Shown in pieces: positions 7,715 to 17,430 of a stretch of 64,000 nt of DNA. Positions within the stretch are counted from its first letter, which is position 1. Each line of letters begins with the position of its first letter. The DNA lies in NCBI GenBank assembly GCA_963971225.1, contig OZ020270.1, forward strand, positions 29,263,123 to 29,327,122, given 5' to 3'. The position numbers and the translations under genes are program-made. Source of the DNA: Melieria omissa (Eukaryota > Arthropoda > Insecta > Diptera > Ulidiidae). The notes beneath the pieces are model-generated. The model worked only from the letters and a program-made list of their open reading frames with translations, did no database searches and was not told where the DNA came from.

Positions 7715-10700
7715 AACGGGTCAGCCCAAAGGGGCGTGAGCTGATCCCCGCAATCTGCCGCCCCACCGTCCTTGTCTCACAGCTGAAACGACAGCCCAGC
7801 AGCTTGACAATTGAAGGAAGGATAGATGGAAAGTTGTTCGTGTTGACACTGGATACTGGAGCGTCATATTCGATCATAAAAAGGAAGCTGCTGAAGAACT
7901 GGGAACCGCTGCATGGCATACAGCTACGGACTGCGACTGGCGAGCGCGCGCCGGTAAGAGGGAAAGTTACGAAAACGATTGCTATCGGCACCAGCAGCCT
8001 GGAACATGAGTTCATCGTCGCGGATATAATGGACGACGTGATTATCGGCGTGGATTTCATGATTAGGCACGGTTTTACGCTGGACCTGAAGGAAAATGTG
8101 CTGAGATATGCCAACGTTGAATTCCCGCTGCACACCGGCTATGAGCGAAGCGTGGCGGTAAGGAAGGTTGTATCGTGTCAACACAGGAGGATACCAGCGA
8201 ATTCTGAGGCGATTGTGTGGGCAAAGGTGGACGAGGACGATGGGACGAGTCGGCTGTGGGTAGTAGAAGCACCGAAACAAGGACACGACAACATCATCAT
8301 CGGACGTACATTAGTGGAACCTAAAAATGGCAGAATACCAGTCAGAATACTGAACCCCCTGAATGCACCCAGATATGTCGGGAAAGATGAGGTAATTGGC
8401 GAGTGTAAGGAAGCTGTAGCAGTGGTCAATTGCGAGAGTAGCCCGCTTGGAGGTAATAAGAAGAGCGGTTTTAACATGGACGCCATACCGCAGGAGAACC
8501 AGTGGAGCAGCGAGTTGGCGGCCAAGCAGAAACAGAAGGCGAGGTCACTCCTGCAGCACTATGGGTCAATATTTGCGGTGGAAGCAGGCGGAAGAACAGC
8601 CATAGTGAAGCACAACATCGGTACCGGAAGTGCAAAACCGATTCGCCAACCGCCAAGACGAGTTCCTCTGGCCGAGAGGGAGGAGGTCAGAAATTTGATC
8701 GAGAACATGCGGAAAGACAAGGTCATAGAGCCGTCTTCGGGCCCCTGGTGCTCGCCGGTCGTGCTAGTCAAGAAAAAAGATGGCAGTACCCGGTTTCGTG
8801 TGGACTATCGGAAGCTCAATGATGTGACCAAGAAGGACAGTTATCCACTACCTCGGATCGATGACACCCTGGACACACTGTCAGGCACGCAGTGGTTCTC
8901 CACACTCGACTTACGCAGCGGCTATTGGCAGGTAGAGCTTGCAGACAAGGACAAGGAGAAAACGGCTTTCAGTGTTGGCGATGGTTTGTGGCAGTTCACC
9001 GTCATGCCGTTTGGACTCTGCAACGCACCAGCAACATTCGAGCGGCTAATGGAACGCGTGTTAAAAGGGGCTGCATTGGCGGACGTGTCTGGTGTACCTC
9101 GACGACATAATCGTAATGGGTAAAAGCTTCGACGACCGCCTGGGAAAGCTGAAGGAGGTATTTGAGCGGATACAAAAAGCTGGGCTTAAACTCAACCCAA
9201 AGAAGTGCTCGCTGTTCCAAAAGGAGGTCAAGTATCTGGGTCATACGGTTTCCGCCCGCGGAGTACATACGGATGAAGGCAAAATCACGGCGGTGAAGGA
9301 GTGGCCCCGGCCACGCAATCTACACGAACTCCGCAGTTTCCTGGGCCTGTGCACATACTACCGCCGATTTGTTCCGGGATTCGCGAACATAGCTAGCAGC
9401 CTGCACAAACTGACGAAAAAGGGCCAAGATTTCGAGTGGAACGAGGATCAGGAAGAGGCTTTTGCACGTCTGAAGGAAAAACTGTGCAGTGCTCTAATTC
9501 TGGCCTTCCCCGTGCCTGGGGAGATGTTTGTGCTGGATACAGATGCAAGCGGGAATAGTATTGGCGGTGTGCTATCACAGATAATAAACGGCCAGGAACA
9601 AGTGATAGCGTACTACAGTAGGGTTCTATCGAAACCGGAACGCAACTACTGTGTGACACGGAGAGAACTGCTGGCGGTATTGGACTGCGTAAAACACTTC
9701 CACAAATATCTGTATGGACAAAGGTTTCTCCTGCGCACAGATCATGCGGCATTGAAATGGCTCCTGAACTTTAAAGATCCTGAAGGGCAATTGGCGCGGT
9801 GGATCGAGCGATTGCAGAGCTACGACTACACGATAGAGCATCGCAAAGGCAGTAGCCATGGAAATGCCGATGCATTGTCCCGCCGTCCGTGCAAAGTCGA
9901 ATGCAGGCAATGCTCGCGAGCCGAAAGCAAAAAACTGATAGTGGACGTCCGGTTGGTAAGCGTTATGCCAGAGGAAGGGTGGTCGGCGGAGAGGCTACAA
10001 AACGACCAGCGTGAGGATGCGGATCTTGCAAAAATCGTCGAAGGCAAGGAGCAAGGCGCACGTCCAGACTGGCAGGAGATGGCCGGTGAAAGCCCGATCG
10101 CCAAGGCTTACTGGGCACAGTGGAAAAGTCTGCGACTGAAAGAAGGATGCCTGTACCGCGAATGGGAGAGCGCGGATGGTCGGACCAGCAACTCTCTAAT
10201 GGTAGTGCCGAAATGCAGAATCAACGAGGTCATCGAGGCATACCATAACGACTCCAGTGGAGGGCACCAGGTGTATCACCAAAACCGTCGCCAAAATAAA
10301 AAGACGATTCTACTGGGTAGGATGTCAGGAGTGTGTAGCCGAGTGGATTAAGAGCTGCGACCGATGTTCAGCCGCGAAAGGGCCGACAAGAAAATCTCGA
10401 GGCCGCATGCAGCAGTACAACGTGGGAGCGCCCTTCGAGCGGATTGCTATGGACGTCGCCGGCCCATTCCCAACTAGCACTCAAGGCAACAAATATGTGC
10501 TGGTGGTAATGGATTACTTCAGCAAATGGCCCGAAGTGTATCCTATTCCTAACCAGGAGGCCACTACGATCTCGGAAAAGCTGGTAAACAACTGGGTAGC
10601 CAGGTTCGGAGTTCCGTTGGAGTTACACCCAGATCAAGGCCGGAATTTCGAGTCTGCGGTATTCAAGGAAGTGTGTGAGCTACTGGGGATAAAGAAAACT

Positions 10701-11312
10701 CGTACCACGCCTTTGCACCCACAGTCCCACGGCATGGTGGAACGCTTTAACCGGACACTGGAGGAATACCTGCGGAAAGTGGTAGACAGGAATCAAAAGG
10801 ATTGGGACACGCATATCCCCCTGTTCCTGATGGCGTATAGGTCAGCCCCGCACGACACGACATCACTCACTCCAGCCCGAGCAGTGTTCGGCACAGAGTT
10901 GTGGTTACCCGCTGACTTGAAGTTCGGCGTAGTCAGCACGACGGGAGGCGCTAAGACGGACTACGCGGTCAAAAAGCGGGCGGAACTGGAGGAAATTCAC
11001 CAGTTTATAAGGAGCCGCACCAAACTGGTCAGCGATAAGGCGAAAGCCAGATATGATCTACGGGCCAACTCAGCAGGGTTCCAAGAAGGCGATCTGGTAA
11101 TGCTCTACAACCCGCAGCGGTGGAAAGGTTTGTCTCCGAAACTTCAAGCGTCATGGGAAGGACCGTACGAAGTCGTGACTAGGATTAACGACGTGGTATA
11201 CAGGATTCAACGTTGCAGCAATGAAGGCGCTAAGCTGAAGGTAGTCCATTTGGAGCGCCTGGCGCCTCATCACAGCGGAGCCTCGGCACTTGTTCGGGAC
11301 GAACAAGTCTAA
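7693..11312 (+). pseudogene. pol: Gypsy copy 1 pol, two frame breaks
   Basis: The frame opens at 7693 in the -1 phase relative to gag. Protease: LTLDTGASYS (about 7846-7875). Reverse transcriptase: WCSPVVLVKKKDGSTRFRVD, then LPRIDDTL, MPFGLCNAP and YLDD (9095-9106). RNase H follows (DTDASGNSIGGVLSQ, TDHAALKWLL). Integrase: a zinc-binding YHNDSSGGH...CDRC, then catalytic Asp in AMDVAGPF, Asp in LHPDQGRNFES and Glu in MVERFNR. The frame slips by +1 at the G run 9067-9070, just before YLDD, and again near 10265-10272 in the integrase zinc finger. Both breaks recur in copy 2. Compared with copy 2, this copy has His instead of Asp in the loop before MVERF. Confidence 0.88.
7705..7764 (+). promoter_or_regulatory. 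predicted -1 ribosomal frameshift signal, gag to pol
   Basis: GTTAAAC at 7705-7711 lies in the gag frame as G TTA AAC, directly before the gag stop TAA. This heptamer is a known -1 slippery site (equine arteritis virus). Six bases downstream, GGGTCAGC (7718-7725) can pair with GCTGATCC (7740-7747). The loop GGGGCG (7731-7736) can pair with CGCCCC (7759-7764), giving an H-type pseudoknot with loops of 5, 3 and 11 nt. Pol is in the -1 frame and overlaps gag by 22 nt (7693-7714). The prediction is by eye. Confidence 0.72.
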
Positions 11313-11323
11313 GTGGTGGGCAG

Positions 11324-11771
11324 TGTAACGATAAGACAGTCTGTCGCTGTGCAAAGCAACCCTGCCGCTACGTGCCGTGCTATAATCCAATCTGGCAACG
11401 ACGGCCGCGATGGTAACTTTTAGTCCAATCTGGCAACGACGGCCGCGATAATAACTTTTAGTCCAACCTGGCAATGATGGAAACTTTTAGTCCACTCCGG
11501 AATGTGCGGGAATGATCTGCGCGATGGCCTGAGAGGTATAAAAGGCAGCCGGATGCGGCGCAGCGAGTCAGTCTGGTTTTGACAAGTGGAGTTGCCACAC
11601 GGAGTGATTAAGCAAATACTTAAGTGTACGAACAGTAAAGTGTAAACTGTGAATAATAAAGTGACTGTTGGTTTATTTTATTGTCTGCGTTTAATAAACT
11701 GACTGTGTTTTATTTTCAAATTACACAATCCAGAGATACGTAACAGCCCACTAGACGTAGTATTCGTAACA
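11324..11771 (+). repeat. Gypsy copy 1, 3' LTR
   Basis: 448 bp, preceded by the purine-rich tract AAGTGGTGGGCAG, the likely primer for plus-strand synthesis. It carries an extra 16 bp (TATAATCCAATCTGGC) absent from the 5' LTR. Otherwise it differs by about seven substitutions. Confidence 0.9.
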
Positions 11772-12077
11772 GTATTTTCATGTCGACCAAAAAAAGAATT
11801 AACGTTTGACAATTTTTAGTGTGCGATTCAAAATTTGTCTGAAAAACATGGGTCTACATATACAAGTGTGTGTGTCAGTGTGTGTTTTGTAGATGGTTGA
11901 GATATGGTGGGGAAGAAAGCCTAAGGATATACCTTCCGAACAAAAAAAACTTTATCGCAATACCTCACACACACTGCACATACGAATTTTTTAGTAACGT
12001 TGCGTATACGCAACAGAGGAAGGAAATGGGTTAAAGAAATAGATGCGAATTCGCGTGCCATGTTGCTTCGTTGACAG

Positions 12078-12853
12078 CAGCGATAAAGCGATGTGAAACT
12101 GGGAGAGGAAGCCGATTTTTGTGCGTTTTTGCAATTCACGTACACAGTGCGTGTGTGCTGGCAGTGATCAGCTCTTCACTGTGTCTGCTCTTTTCCCGAT
12201 ATTAGGGATTAGGGATTCCTTTCAATTATCATCCTTTCAATTATCAATTATCATTAATTTTCTTCATTAAATGCCAACACATGAATTTTTTTGGTTTCAT
12301 TATGTAAATATTAATGAAAAATATACCAAAGAACACAAAGCTAAATGCATTGAATATGACGGGGTCAATTGCCGTCCTTTTTATTTCGCATTTCTTCATT
12401 TAGCGAATCTCTAACCATCAGATCGGATCAGGTATGCTTTTGGTGCTAAATGCTCTAGTTTGACCGCAGGGTTGTTTTTTTGGATGCAGCTAATCAAATC
12501 TTAATTTAATTAAATTAAAAGCATACCCAAGGATTAATTTGGCACTTTTGGGCAATAATATATTTTTCTAGTCAATTTTATACAAACGTATTACGAAATA
12601 GCACCAAAAATATACAAATAAAAAGACAAATTTCTTTGGTCACAAAAAATGACTCACACCAGCAACACTGGAATTTTGAAATGAACTAGAACAACCACCC
12701 CGTTTTAGGAATTTATATGGAGGAAAAACTACGTTCCTGATCAAGCTTGGGGCCTACTAGTACGCCCCAAGGTTGCAATTTTGCAATAATATTAGTGTAA
12801 TTCTGTGCATGTATTTCTACCGGCTCTCCCAGTTTCACATCGCTTAATCGCTG
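12078..12853. repeat. inverted repeat within the Harbinger right half
   Basis: GCGATGTGAAACTGGGAGAG (12087-12106) recurs inverted at 12824-12843 with several further matching bases. The stretch between has no coding region that I recognise. From 11776 to 12077 the only feature seen is the perfect palindrome GTTGCGTATACGCAAC near 11999; a sister motif GTTGCGTACACGCAAC is at about 5584 on the other side of the Gypsy insertion. Confidence 0.4.
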
Positions 12854-12971
12854 GTTGACAGCAGCGAGACAACTGAAGTGTGCTCACATGTTTGACCGTG
12901 TAAACGCTCATCGCAAATTTCCCCCATCGCACATGATTACGAACATGTGCGACTGTCTAAAGGCCGCTTAA

Positions 12972-13452
12972 GGTGTTTCTTCGCTTCACGCATCTGTTTA
13001 TTAGTCAAGGTCTATAGAACAAAGGTCCCGCCACTTAGACGTCAAAAAATTTGTTGTGCTCGTGTGGCGTCACACAGAAGCGAGCTCTGATTGGTCGAGC
13101 TTGTAAAATGCTAGAAAATGTAAACAAACCCGAAAAAGGTAGTTGCCATACAGTAAAAATTAAGCAAGTTGAAATATGTGCACATGCATATGGAATTATT
13201 TTACAATTTTTTTTAGTTTACGCCTTTTAATGCAAGAGTTGTCTCGCATTTGAGCATCCAGGCTGCGTATTCGAAAATACATTTTTGATCGAAACAAATT
13301 TTTTTTAACATTATAACTGCAAGAAATGTGTTGCGATTCTTCAATGTGCCGCTGCAAATAACAAGGTGCAGCCAACAGTCCATCGCCGTTGATACTTTGG
13401 AACACCATTGCAAGACTTTTAACGCTTAAAGCTCAGAGGCAAGGTAACATAT
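12972..13452. other. unassigned DNA
   Basis: About 480 bp between the Harbinger right end and the solo LTR. The short minus-strand open frames here show no recognisable protein. I see no RNA gene and no inverted ends. Confidence 0.5.
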
Positions 13453-13820
13453 TGTAACGATGAAACAGTCTGTCGCTGTGCAAAGCGACAGACTCCCAAG
13501 CAACACAAAATCTGATCGCGATCATCAGGGAAACCTTTAGTCCACTCGGGCATGTGCGAGAACGATCTGCGCGATGGCCGGACAGGTATAAAAGGAAGCC
13601 GGATGCGGCGCAGCGAGTCAGTCTGGTTTTGACAAGTGAAGTTGCCACACGGAATAATTAAGCAAATACTTAAGTGTACGAACAGTAAAGTGTAAAACTG
13701 TGAATAATAAAGTGACTGTTGGTTTTGAATTGGCTGCGGTGGAATAATTAAAGTTGTTTCATTTTCAAATTGCACAATCCAGTGATACGTAACAGCCCAC
13801 TAGACCTAGTATTCGTAACA
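13453..13820 (+). repeat. solo LTR of the Gypsy family
   Basis: TGTAACGATGAAACAGTCTG to ATTCGTAACA, 368 bp, with TATAAAA near 13589 and the initiator TCAGTC 30-odd bp later. Flanks are ATAT (13449-13452) and GTAT (13821-13824), a 3/4 match. No internal sequence remains, consistent with LTR-LTR recombination. It lacks most of the U3 tandem units. Confidence 0.85.
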
Positions 13821-13841
13821 GTATATACATTAAGGTCCATT

Positions 13842-14188
13842 TCATTCATTTTATATTAAGGCAAACATAACTAGAGTCCGGCCGATTAATCGGCATCGGC
13901 CAAAAAATTTGGTATCGGTCGGCAACATAACGTAAAATTTTATTAAGGCACAAAATTCATTTAGTTCATATTAAGGTGGTAAGTTAAACCCATTGAGAAT
14001 TATAAAATTATCAAACGTGGTAAATGAAAATTTTTCTCAACTAATCTCAAGTCGTTCTCAAGTTTATAGCAAACATTTTAGAAACGTTTGAGAAAATATT
14101 CATTTTCAAATTGTAATAATGCTGGAAAACAATTTGATATCAAAGGGTTTCTCAAAGGTTTGAGATTTTTTTGTTCAGTGTTTGTTGG
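13842..14188. repeat. dispersed repeat R, copy 1
   Basis: From CATTAAGGTCCATTTCATTC to TTTTTTTGTTCAGTGTTTGT it matches 47283-47402 joined to 52883-53050. Copy 1 lacks the hAT element found in copy 2, so the AGAATTA(T) at about 13997 is a paralogous empty site. Nature unknown; the internal CTCAA/TTGAG repeats resemble those around 32700-32810 and 38420-38560. Confidence 0.7.
13872..13923. mobile_element. 52-bp insertion with a perfect 8-bp target duplication
   Basis: AACATAAC occurs at 13864-13871 and 13924-13931 and is present once (AACATAACG) in repeat R copy 2 at about 47323, so this is a clean insertion. The insert TAGAGTCCGGCC...GGTATCGGTCGGC is GC-rich and contains the perfect palindrome GCCGATTAATCGGC. 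The 8-bp TSD suggests hAT-type (or P-type) mobilisation of a minimal element. Confidence 0.65.
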
Positions 14189-14221
14189 GATTGTGGAATT
14201 TTTTTGTCAAGTGGTGTGAGT

Positions 14222-14451
14222 CAAGGCACATTAATAAGGTAGTGGTGGCAACACAGCTGCTTAAACTTTTTTCTTCTGATTTTCTTTTGACTTTTCGCGA
14301 AGGGGCATGCAAATTGTCAAAAATAGGTAAAATTGTTTTTGTGTTGTTTGTCTTTTGATGTGATTTTGACAAGCAGCATGCCCAAAAGCACTAACAAAAT
14401 ACATGGGCATTTTGATTATGCAGTAGTGCCATCACCTTATTATACACCTTG
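14222..14451. mobile_element. P-like MITE, family E, copy 1
   Basis: Starts CAAGGCACATTAATAAGGTA and ends inverted as CAAGGTGTATAATAAGGTGA (14451). Flanks are GTGTGAGT (14214-14221) and GTGTGAGC (14452-14459), a 7/8 TSD. Other copies are at 60040-60292 and 62208-62455. The short stretch 14452-14650 holds nothing I recognise. Confidence 0.75.
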
Positions 14452-14652
14452 GTGTGAGCGGTGTAAATTACCCCAATTGCGAATTTTCTCTTTCACTCAT
14501 ACTCAAGGCGACTCATACTACTGCTACAGCACAGCTTCTCATGCACATAGATACAAATAGAAAAAATGTCATAAATAGAAAGTCAAGTTTTAGAGGTTAT
14601 AGTTTAAAGATAAAAACTACATACATCAAAAGAAAATATACAAAATATTTTA

Positions 14653-15171
14653 CTACATGGGCTGAAAAGTCTTTGGCCTGACATAGAGATGGCGCCAAAA
14701 ATTAAGAATTATTGTGTTGTACATGGAAACCCATCCTTAACTTAGATTCTGTCAAAGTTTCATGACATTTGGTTGACTCGTTTTCAAGTTATTGCTTTCG
14801 AAGTGACGCTACCTCTGAATTTTTGTAAACAATGGAAAAAAGTGAATTTCGTGTTTTGATAAAACATTGCTATTTGATGGGCAAAAATACAGTGGAAACA
14901 AAAGCATGGCTTGATAAATGTTATAATACATCTGTATTTTTGCCCATCAAATAGCAATGTTTTATCAAAACACGAAATTCACTTTTTTCCATTGTTTACA
15001 AAAATTCAGAGGTAGCGTCACTTCGAAAGCAATAACTTGAAAACGAGTCAACCAAATGTCATGAAACTTTGACAGAATCTAAGTTAAGGATGGTTTTCCA
15101 TGTACAACACAATAATTCTTAATTTTTGGCGCCATCTCTATGTCAGGCCAAAGACTTTTCAGCCCATGTAG
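14653..15171. mobile_element. mariner fold-back element with near-perfect 240-bp arms
   Basis: Arms 14653-14892 and 14932-15171 are inverted copies with a single difference by eye; the loop is 39 bp. Each arm begins CTACATGGGCTGAAAAGTCT and is flanked by TA (14651-14652, 15172-15173). Reading plus-strand from ATG 14832, the arm encodes a mariner transposase N-terminus (MEKSEFRVLIKHCYLMGKNT), cut off in the loop. So two mariner 5' ends are joined head to head. A transcript would fold into a long hairpin. Confidence 0.88.
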
Positions 15172-15173
15172 TA

Positions 15174-15788
15174 AAGTGTGGTTTGTTTATGAGAACTTAG
15201 AAGTATAATTGTAAAAAATGTGGGACTTGGGAGGAGTTTATTTTTGAAAAATATAAAGAGACAAAAATGTCTATGAAACATAAACAAGGATTTCAAAAGT
15301 AGTTAATTTAAGCTAATAGTGGAAAAAACCGAAATTTAAGTAAATTGCAGAGCTTTAAATGTTATGAAATTACTTATGTAAATAATATGAATTTCTTTTT
15401 TGATACTTCAGGGGTGTTTCATTACGCTTTTAGGGATATTTTTCCAACATTTTGTGGGCCTTTGGTACACTTTCGAAAAATTGCTGTAAAATGTCATTAA
15501 TATAGTTTTTATCTGACAGAGTCGAATATTTTATGACTTTTGTTCGAATTCTTTTGGCACAGTTTTGGAAAATACCAAGTATAAAATGAGGTAAGCTATT
15601 TCATCAGGCGGTTGGTTTTTTTAAACGTAGTATGCAAGGGATTATTTGACCTTTGTTTCGATTTGCTAGCTTTTTGGCGATTTTTAGAGCAGATTCGAAA
15701 AGTTAGAGCCTATTTATACGAAGGCTTTCCCCTTGCGTTTTTTTCAATTCTCTTTTGAAGTTGCTGCGTAAATCGTCAAGAATTTATG
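15174..15788. other. unassigned AT-rich DNA
   Basis: About 600 bp between two TA-target elements. No open frame, inverted ends or RNA gene that I can support. Confidence 0.5.
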
Positions 15789-16321
15789 TACAGTGGCAAA
15801 CAAAATTATTGGCACAGCAGGTCTTTTTTTACACAACAAGAAATTTCAAGTTAACGAAGTAACATTTGTCTTGCATTTTGTTTTACAGTTATTCACATAG
15901 GTGCTGTTCATTCAGCGGTAGTATAAACGAAAACTATACATAGTTAACCCTTAACCACCTAGCACCTGTTATTGTCATACTACCACCTAACATACGTCTG
16001 TGAGACCCCGGCACAAAATTATTCGCGTTTGTAAAATTTTGTGAATTACGTTTTAGTTTTTAACCCTAGTGTGTGTGCTGAAAAAAACACCCTTACCCGT
16101 GTGATGGGGTACCCGGGTACCCCAGTACAAAGTGTATGAAAATTTCTCACTTTTTGTTCGACCTTTAAAAAATTTTACTGTTTTTGCTTAGTTTTAAAGA
16201 TTTCAATAATATAAAAGTACATTTTGGGATAACCTTTCTTACAAAAAATGACTTGCAAACTAGTTTCTTTAATTTCCAGTAATAAATTTTTATGCATTTT
16301 CGGATCCCTCTTTCATAAAAA

Positions 16322-16585
16322 GTGGAATACAAGAAGCAGCAGCAGTGGAATACAGCAAGAGCTCGTTGTGAAAGATTTATCCCAGCCGAAATTCAAGAAA
16401 TACTGTGCGAAAGTAAAAGTGTTGAAGAATTTTTCATTTCCGAAGGCGAAGAAGAACATATTCCATCAGTTGACAACGCAGCAATAGAAGCCTCTGACGC
16501 TGAGCCTGCGGGTTGCATAGAAACTGACCATTTCATATGACTCGAATGGTAGTGACGAAGAGAAATATCCAAATATCGAACTATG
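16322..16585 (+). pseudogene. probable piggyBac-like transposase N-terminal part
   Basis: An acidic stretch (ESKSVEEFFISEGEEEHIPS, then DNAAIEASDAE) reads from about 16322; acidic, low-complexity N-termini precede the catalytic domain in piggyBac transposases. The frame ends at 16538-16540, just before the LINE. Sequence after the LINE (17445-17790) has broken frames that may be the continuation, but I could not recognise catalytic Asp motifs. The assignment rests mainly on position inside TTAA-flanked ends. Confidence 0.45.
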
Positions 16586-17281
16586 GCTGCGTCAACGATG
16601 CTGTACGCTGCGCAAGTGTGGGTTCCGGCGATGAGGGTCAAGTCGTACCGGAGCCACATAGAAACGGCGTATCGCCTCAGTGCGGTGCGGGTCTGTTGCG
16701 CCTTTCGCACAACGTCCTACGACGCCGCATGCGTGGTGGCAGGCATGGTCCCCATTGACCTGCTGGCGGAAGAGGCGTTTTTGAAATATGCGGAGCGTGG
16801 CAAACCTCCAGAATGCACTGACTATGAGAAGCAAACACTGGAGAAGTGGCAAGTACGCTGGAACTGTTCCAGTAAGGGGCGATGGATTCGCGCCCTTATA
16901 GCCGACCTGCAGCAGTGGACAAGCAGGACGCATGGACCCTTAAACCACCCCTTAACGCAAGTCCTCACAGGGCACGCTTGCTTTAAGGCCTACCTCCACC
17001 GTTGTGGGTTTGAAGATGACCCGTACTGCGGCGTATGCAACGGCAAAGTCGAGGACGCGGAGCACGTCGTGTTCGAGTGTGCTAGATACAGCGGACAACG
17101 ACGCCGCTTGACCACACAGCTGGGATGTGTGCCCACAGTGCAGACGCTTATTAGCGAAATGCTTAAATCGGCCTCAAATTGGAGTGCAGCGGATGAGTAT
17201 GCAGCGAGCATCATGGCGGCGCAACGACAAGTCGAAGGAGAGAGGCGAGCGCAGACGCGGGTTAGGACGGAGCCAGTCTAG
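16586..17281 (+). pseudogene. R1-clade ORF2 C-terminal fragment
   Basis: About 231 codons open from the truncation point to TAG at 17279-17281. It reads YAAQVWVPAMRVKSYRSHIE, then VCCAFRTTSYDAACVVAGMV and PIDLLAEE, the post-reverse-transcriptase region of R1-type elements. A CCHC knuckle CGVCNGKVEDAEHVVFEC follows near residues 150-167. Reverse transcriptase and endonuclease are absent because of 5' truncation. The frame itself is undamaged, so the insertion is recent relative to its host element. Confidence 0.82.
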
Positions 17282-17430
17282 GCAGGAGTCCCCCCTGTGT
17301 TGTAATGCCGGGAGGCGGGTGCCACAGGGGTCGAACGTGGGGGGTGGTTTTTATGCGGTAAAAATCCGTAATGCTGGTGCTGGAGCACTAGTATCTTACG
17401 AAGATTTTCCACCTCCGTCAGAAAAAAAAA
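16586..17430 (+). mobile_element. R1-like LINE, 5'-truncated 3' end
   Basis: A target duplication of about 14 bp (AATATCGAACTATG at 16572-16585 and 17431-17444) brackets it. A poly(A) run (17422-17432) precedes the right copy. It carries only the C-terminal ORF2 region and a 3' UTR of about 150 bp. A 5' truncation with variable TSD and an A tail are hallmarks of target-primed reverse transcription. Confidence 0.88.

Larger units (their letters stand above)
5692..11771 (+). mobile_element. Ty3/Gypsy LTR retrotransposon, copy 1 (mdg3-like)
   Basis: LTRs of 432 and 448 bp (TGTAACG...CGTAACA) border gag and pol; the target duplication is GTAT (5688-5691, 11772-11775). The primer site matches tRNA-Leu, as in mdg3/micropia/blastopia relatives. 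Order is gag, protease, reverse transcriptase, RNase H, integrase (Ty3/Gypsy order). The pol stop is 11 bp before the 3' LTR, so there is no env. The LTRs differ by about seven substitutions and one 16-bp gap by eye, so the insertion is fairly young. Frame breaks in gag and pol make it non-autonomous. Confidence 0.92.
2544..12968. mobile_element. PIF/Harbinger-like element split by nested insertions
   Basis: Left end GCGGCCTTTAGACGGTCGCA (2545) and right end, read inverted, GCGGCCTTTAGACAGTCGCA (finishing 12967-12968) are related for about 45 bp, including AATCATGTGCG. Each outer edge is bordered by TAA (2541-2543 and 12969-12971), the 3-bp TWA target of PIF/Harbinger. A MADF-domain coding exon follows the left end, and MADF proteins are known Harbinger partners in flies. 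Without the P-like, mariner, Tc3-like and Gypsy insertions the element would be about 1.8 kb. No Harbinger transposase survives. The pairing of the two distant ends is inference. Confidence 0.6.

Noticed and set aside
11313..11323. A search for an env gene between pol and the 3' LTR
   Set aside because: Only 11 bp separate the pol stop and the LTR in both copies, so there is no env and no sign of an infectious errantivirus.
5584..12014. Palindromes GTTGCGTACACGCAAC (about 5584) and GTTGCGTATACGCAAC (about 11999) as TIRs of a separate element
   Set aside because: Both are self-palindromic and lie in the same host DNA once the Gypsy is removed; no flanking duplication seen.
13196..13775. Several 65-120 codon minus-strand frames around the solo LTR
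   Set aside because: They cross LTR and non-LTR DNA and match no family; chance openness.
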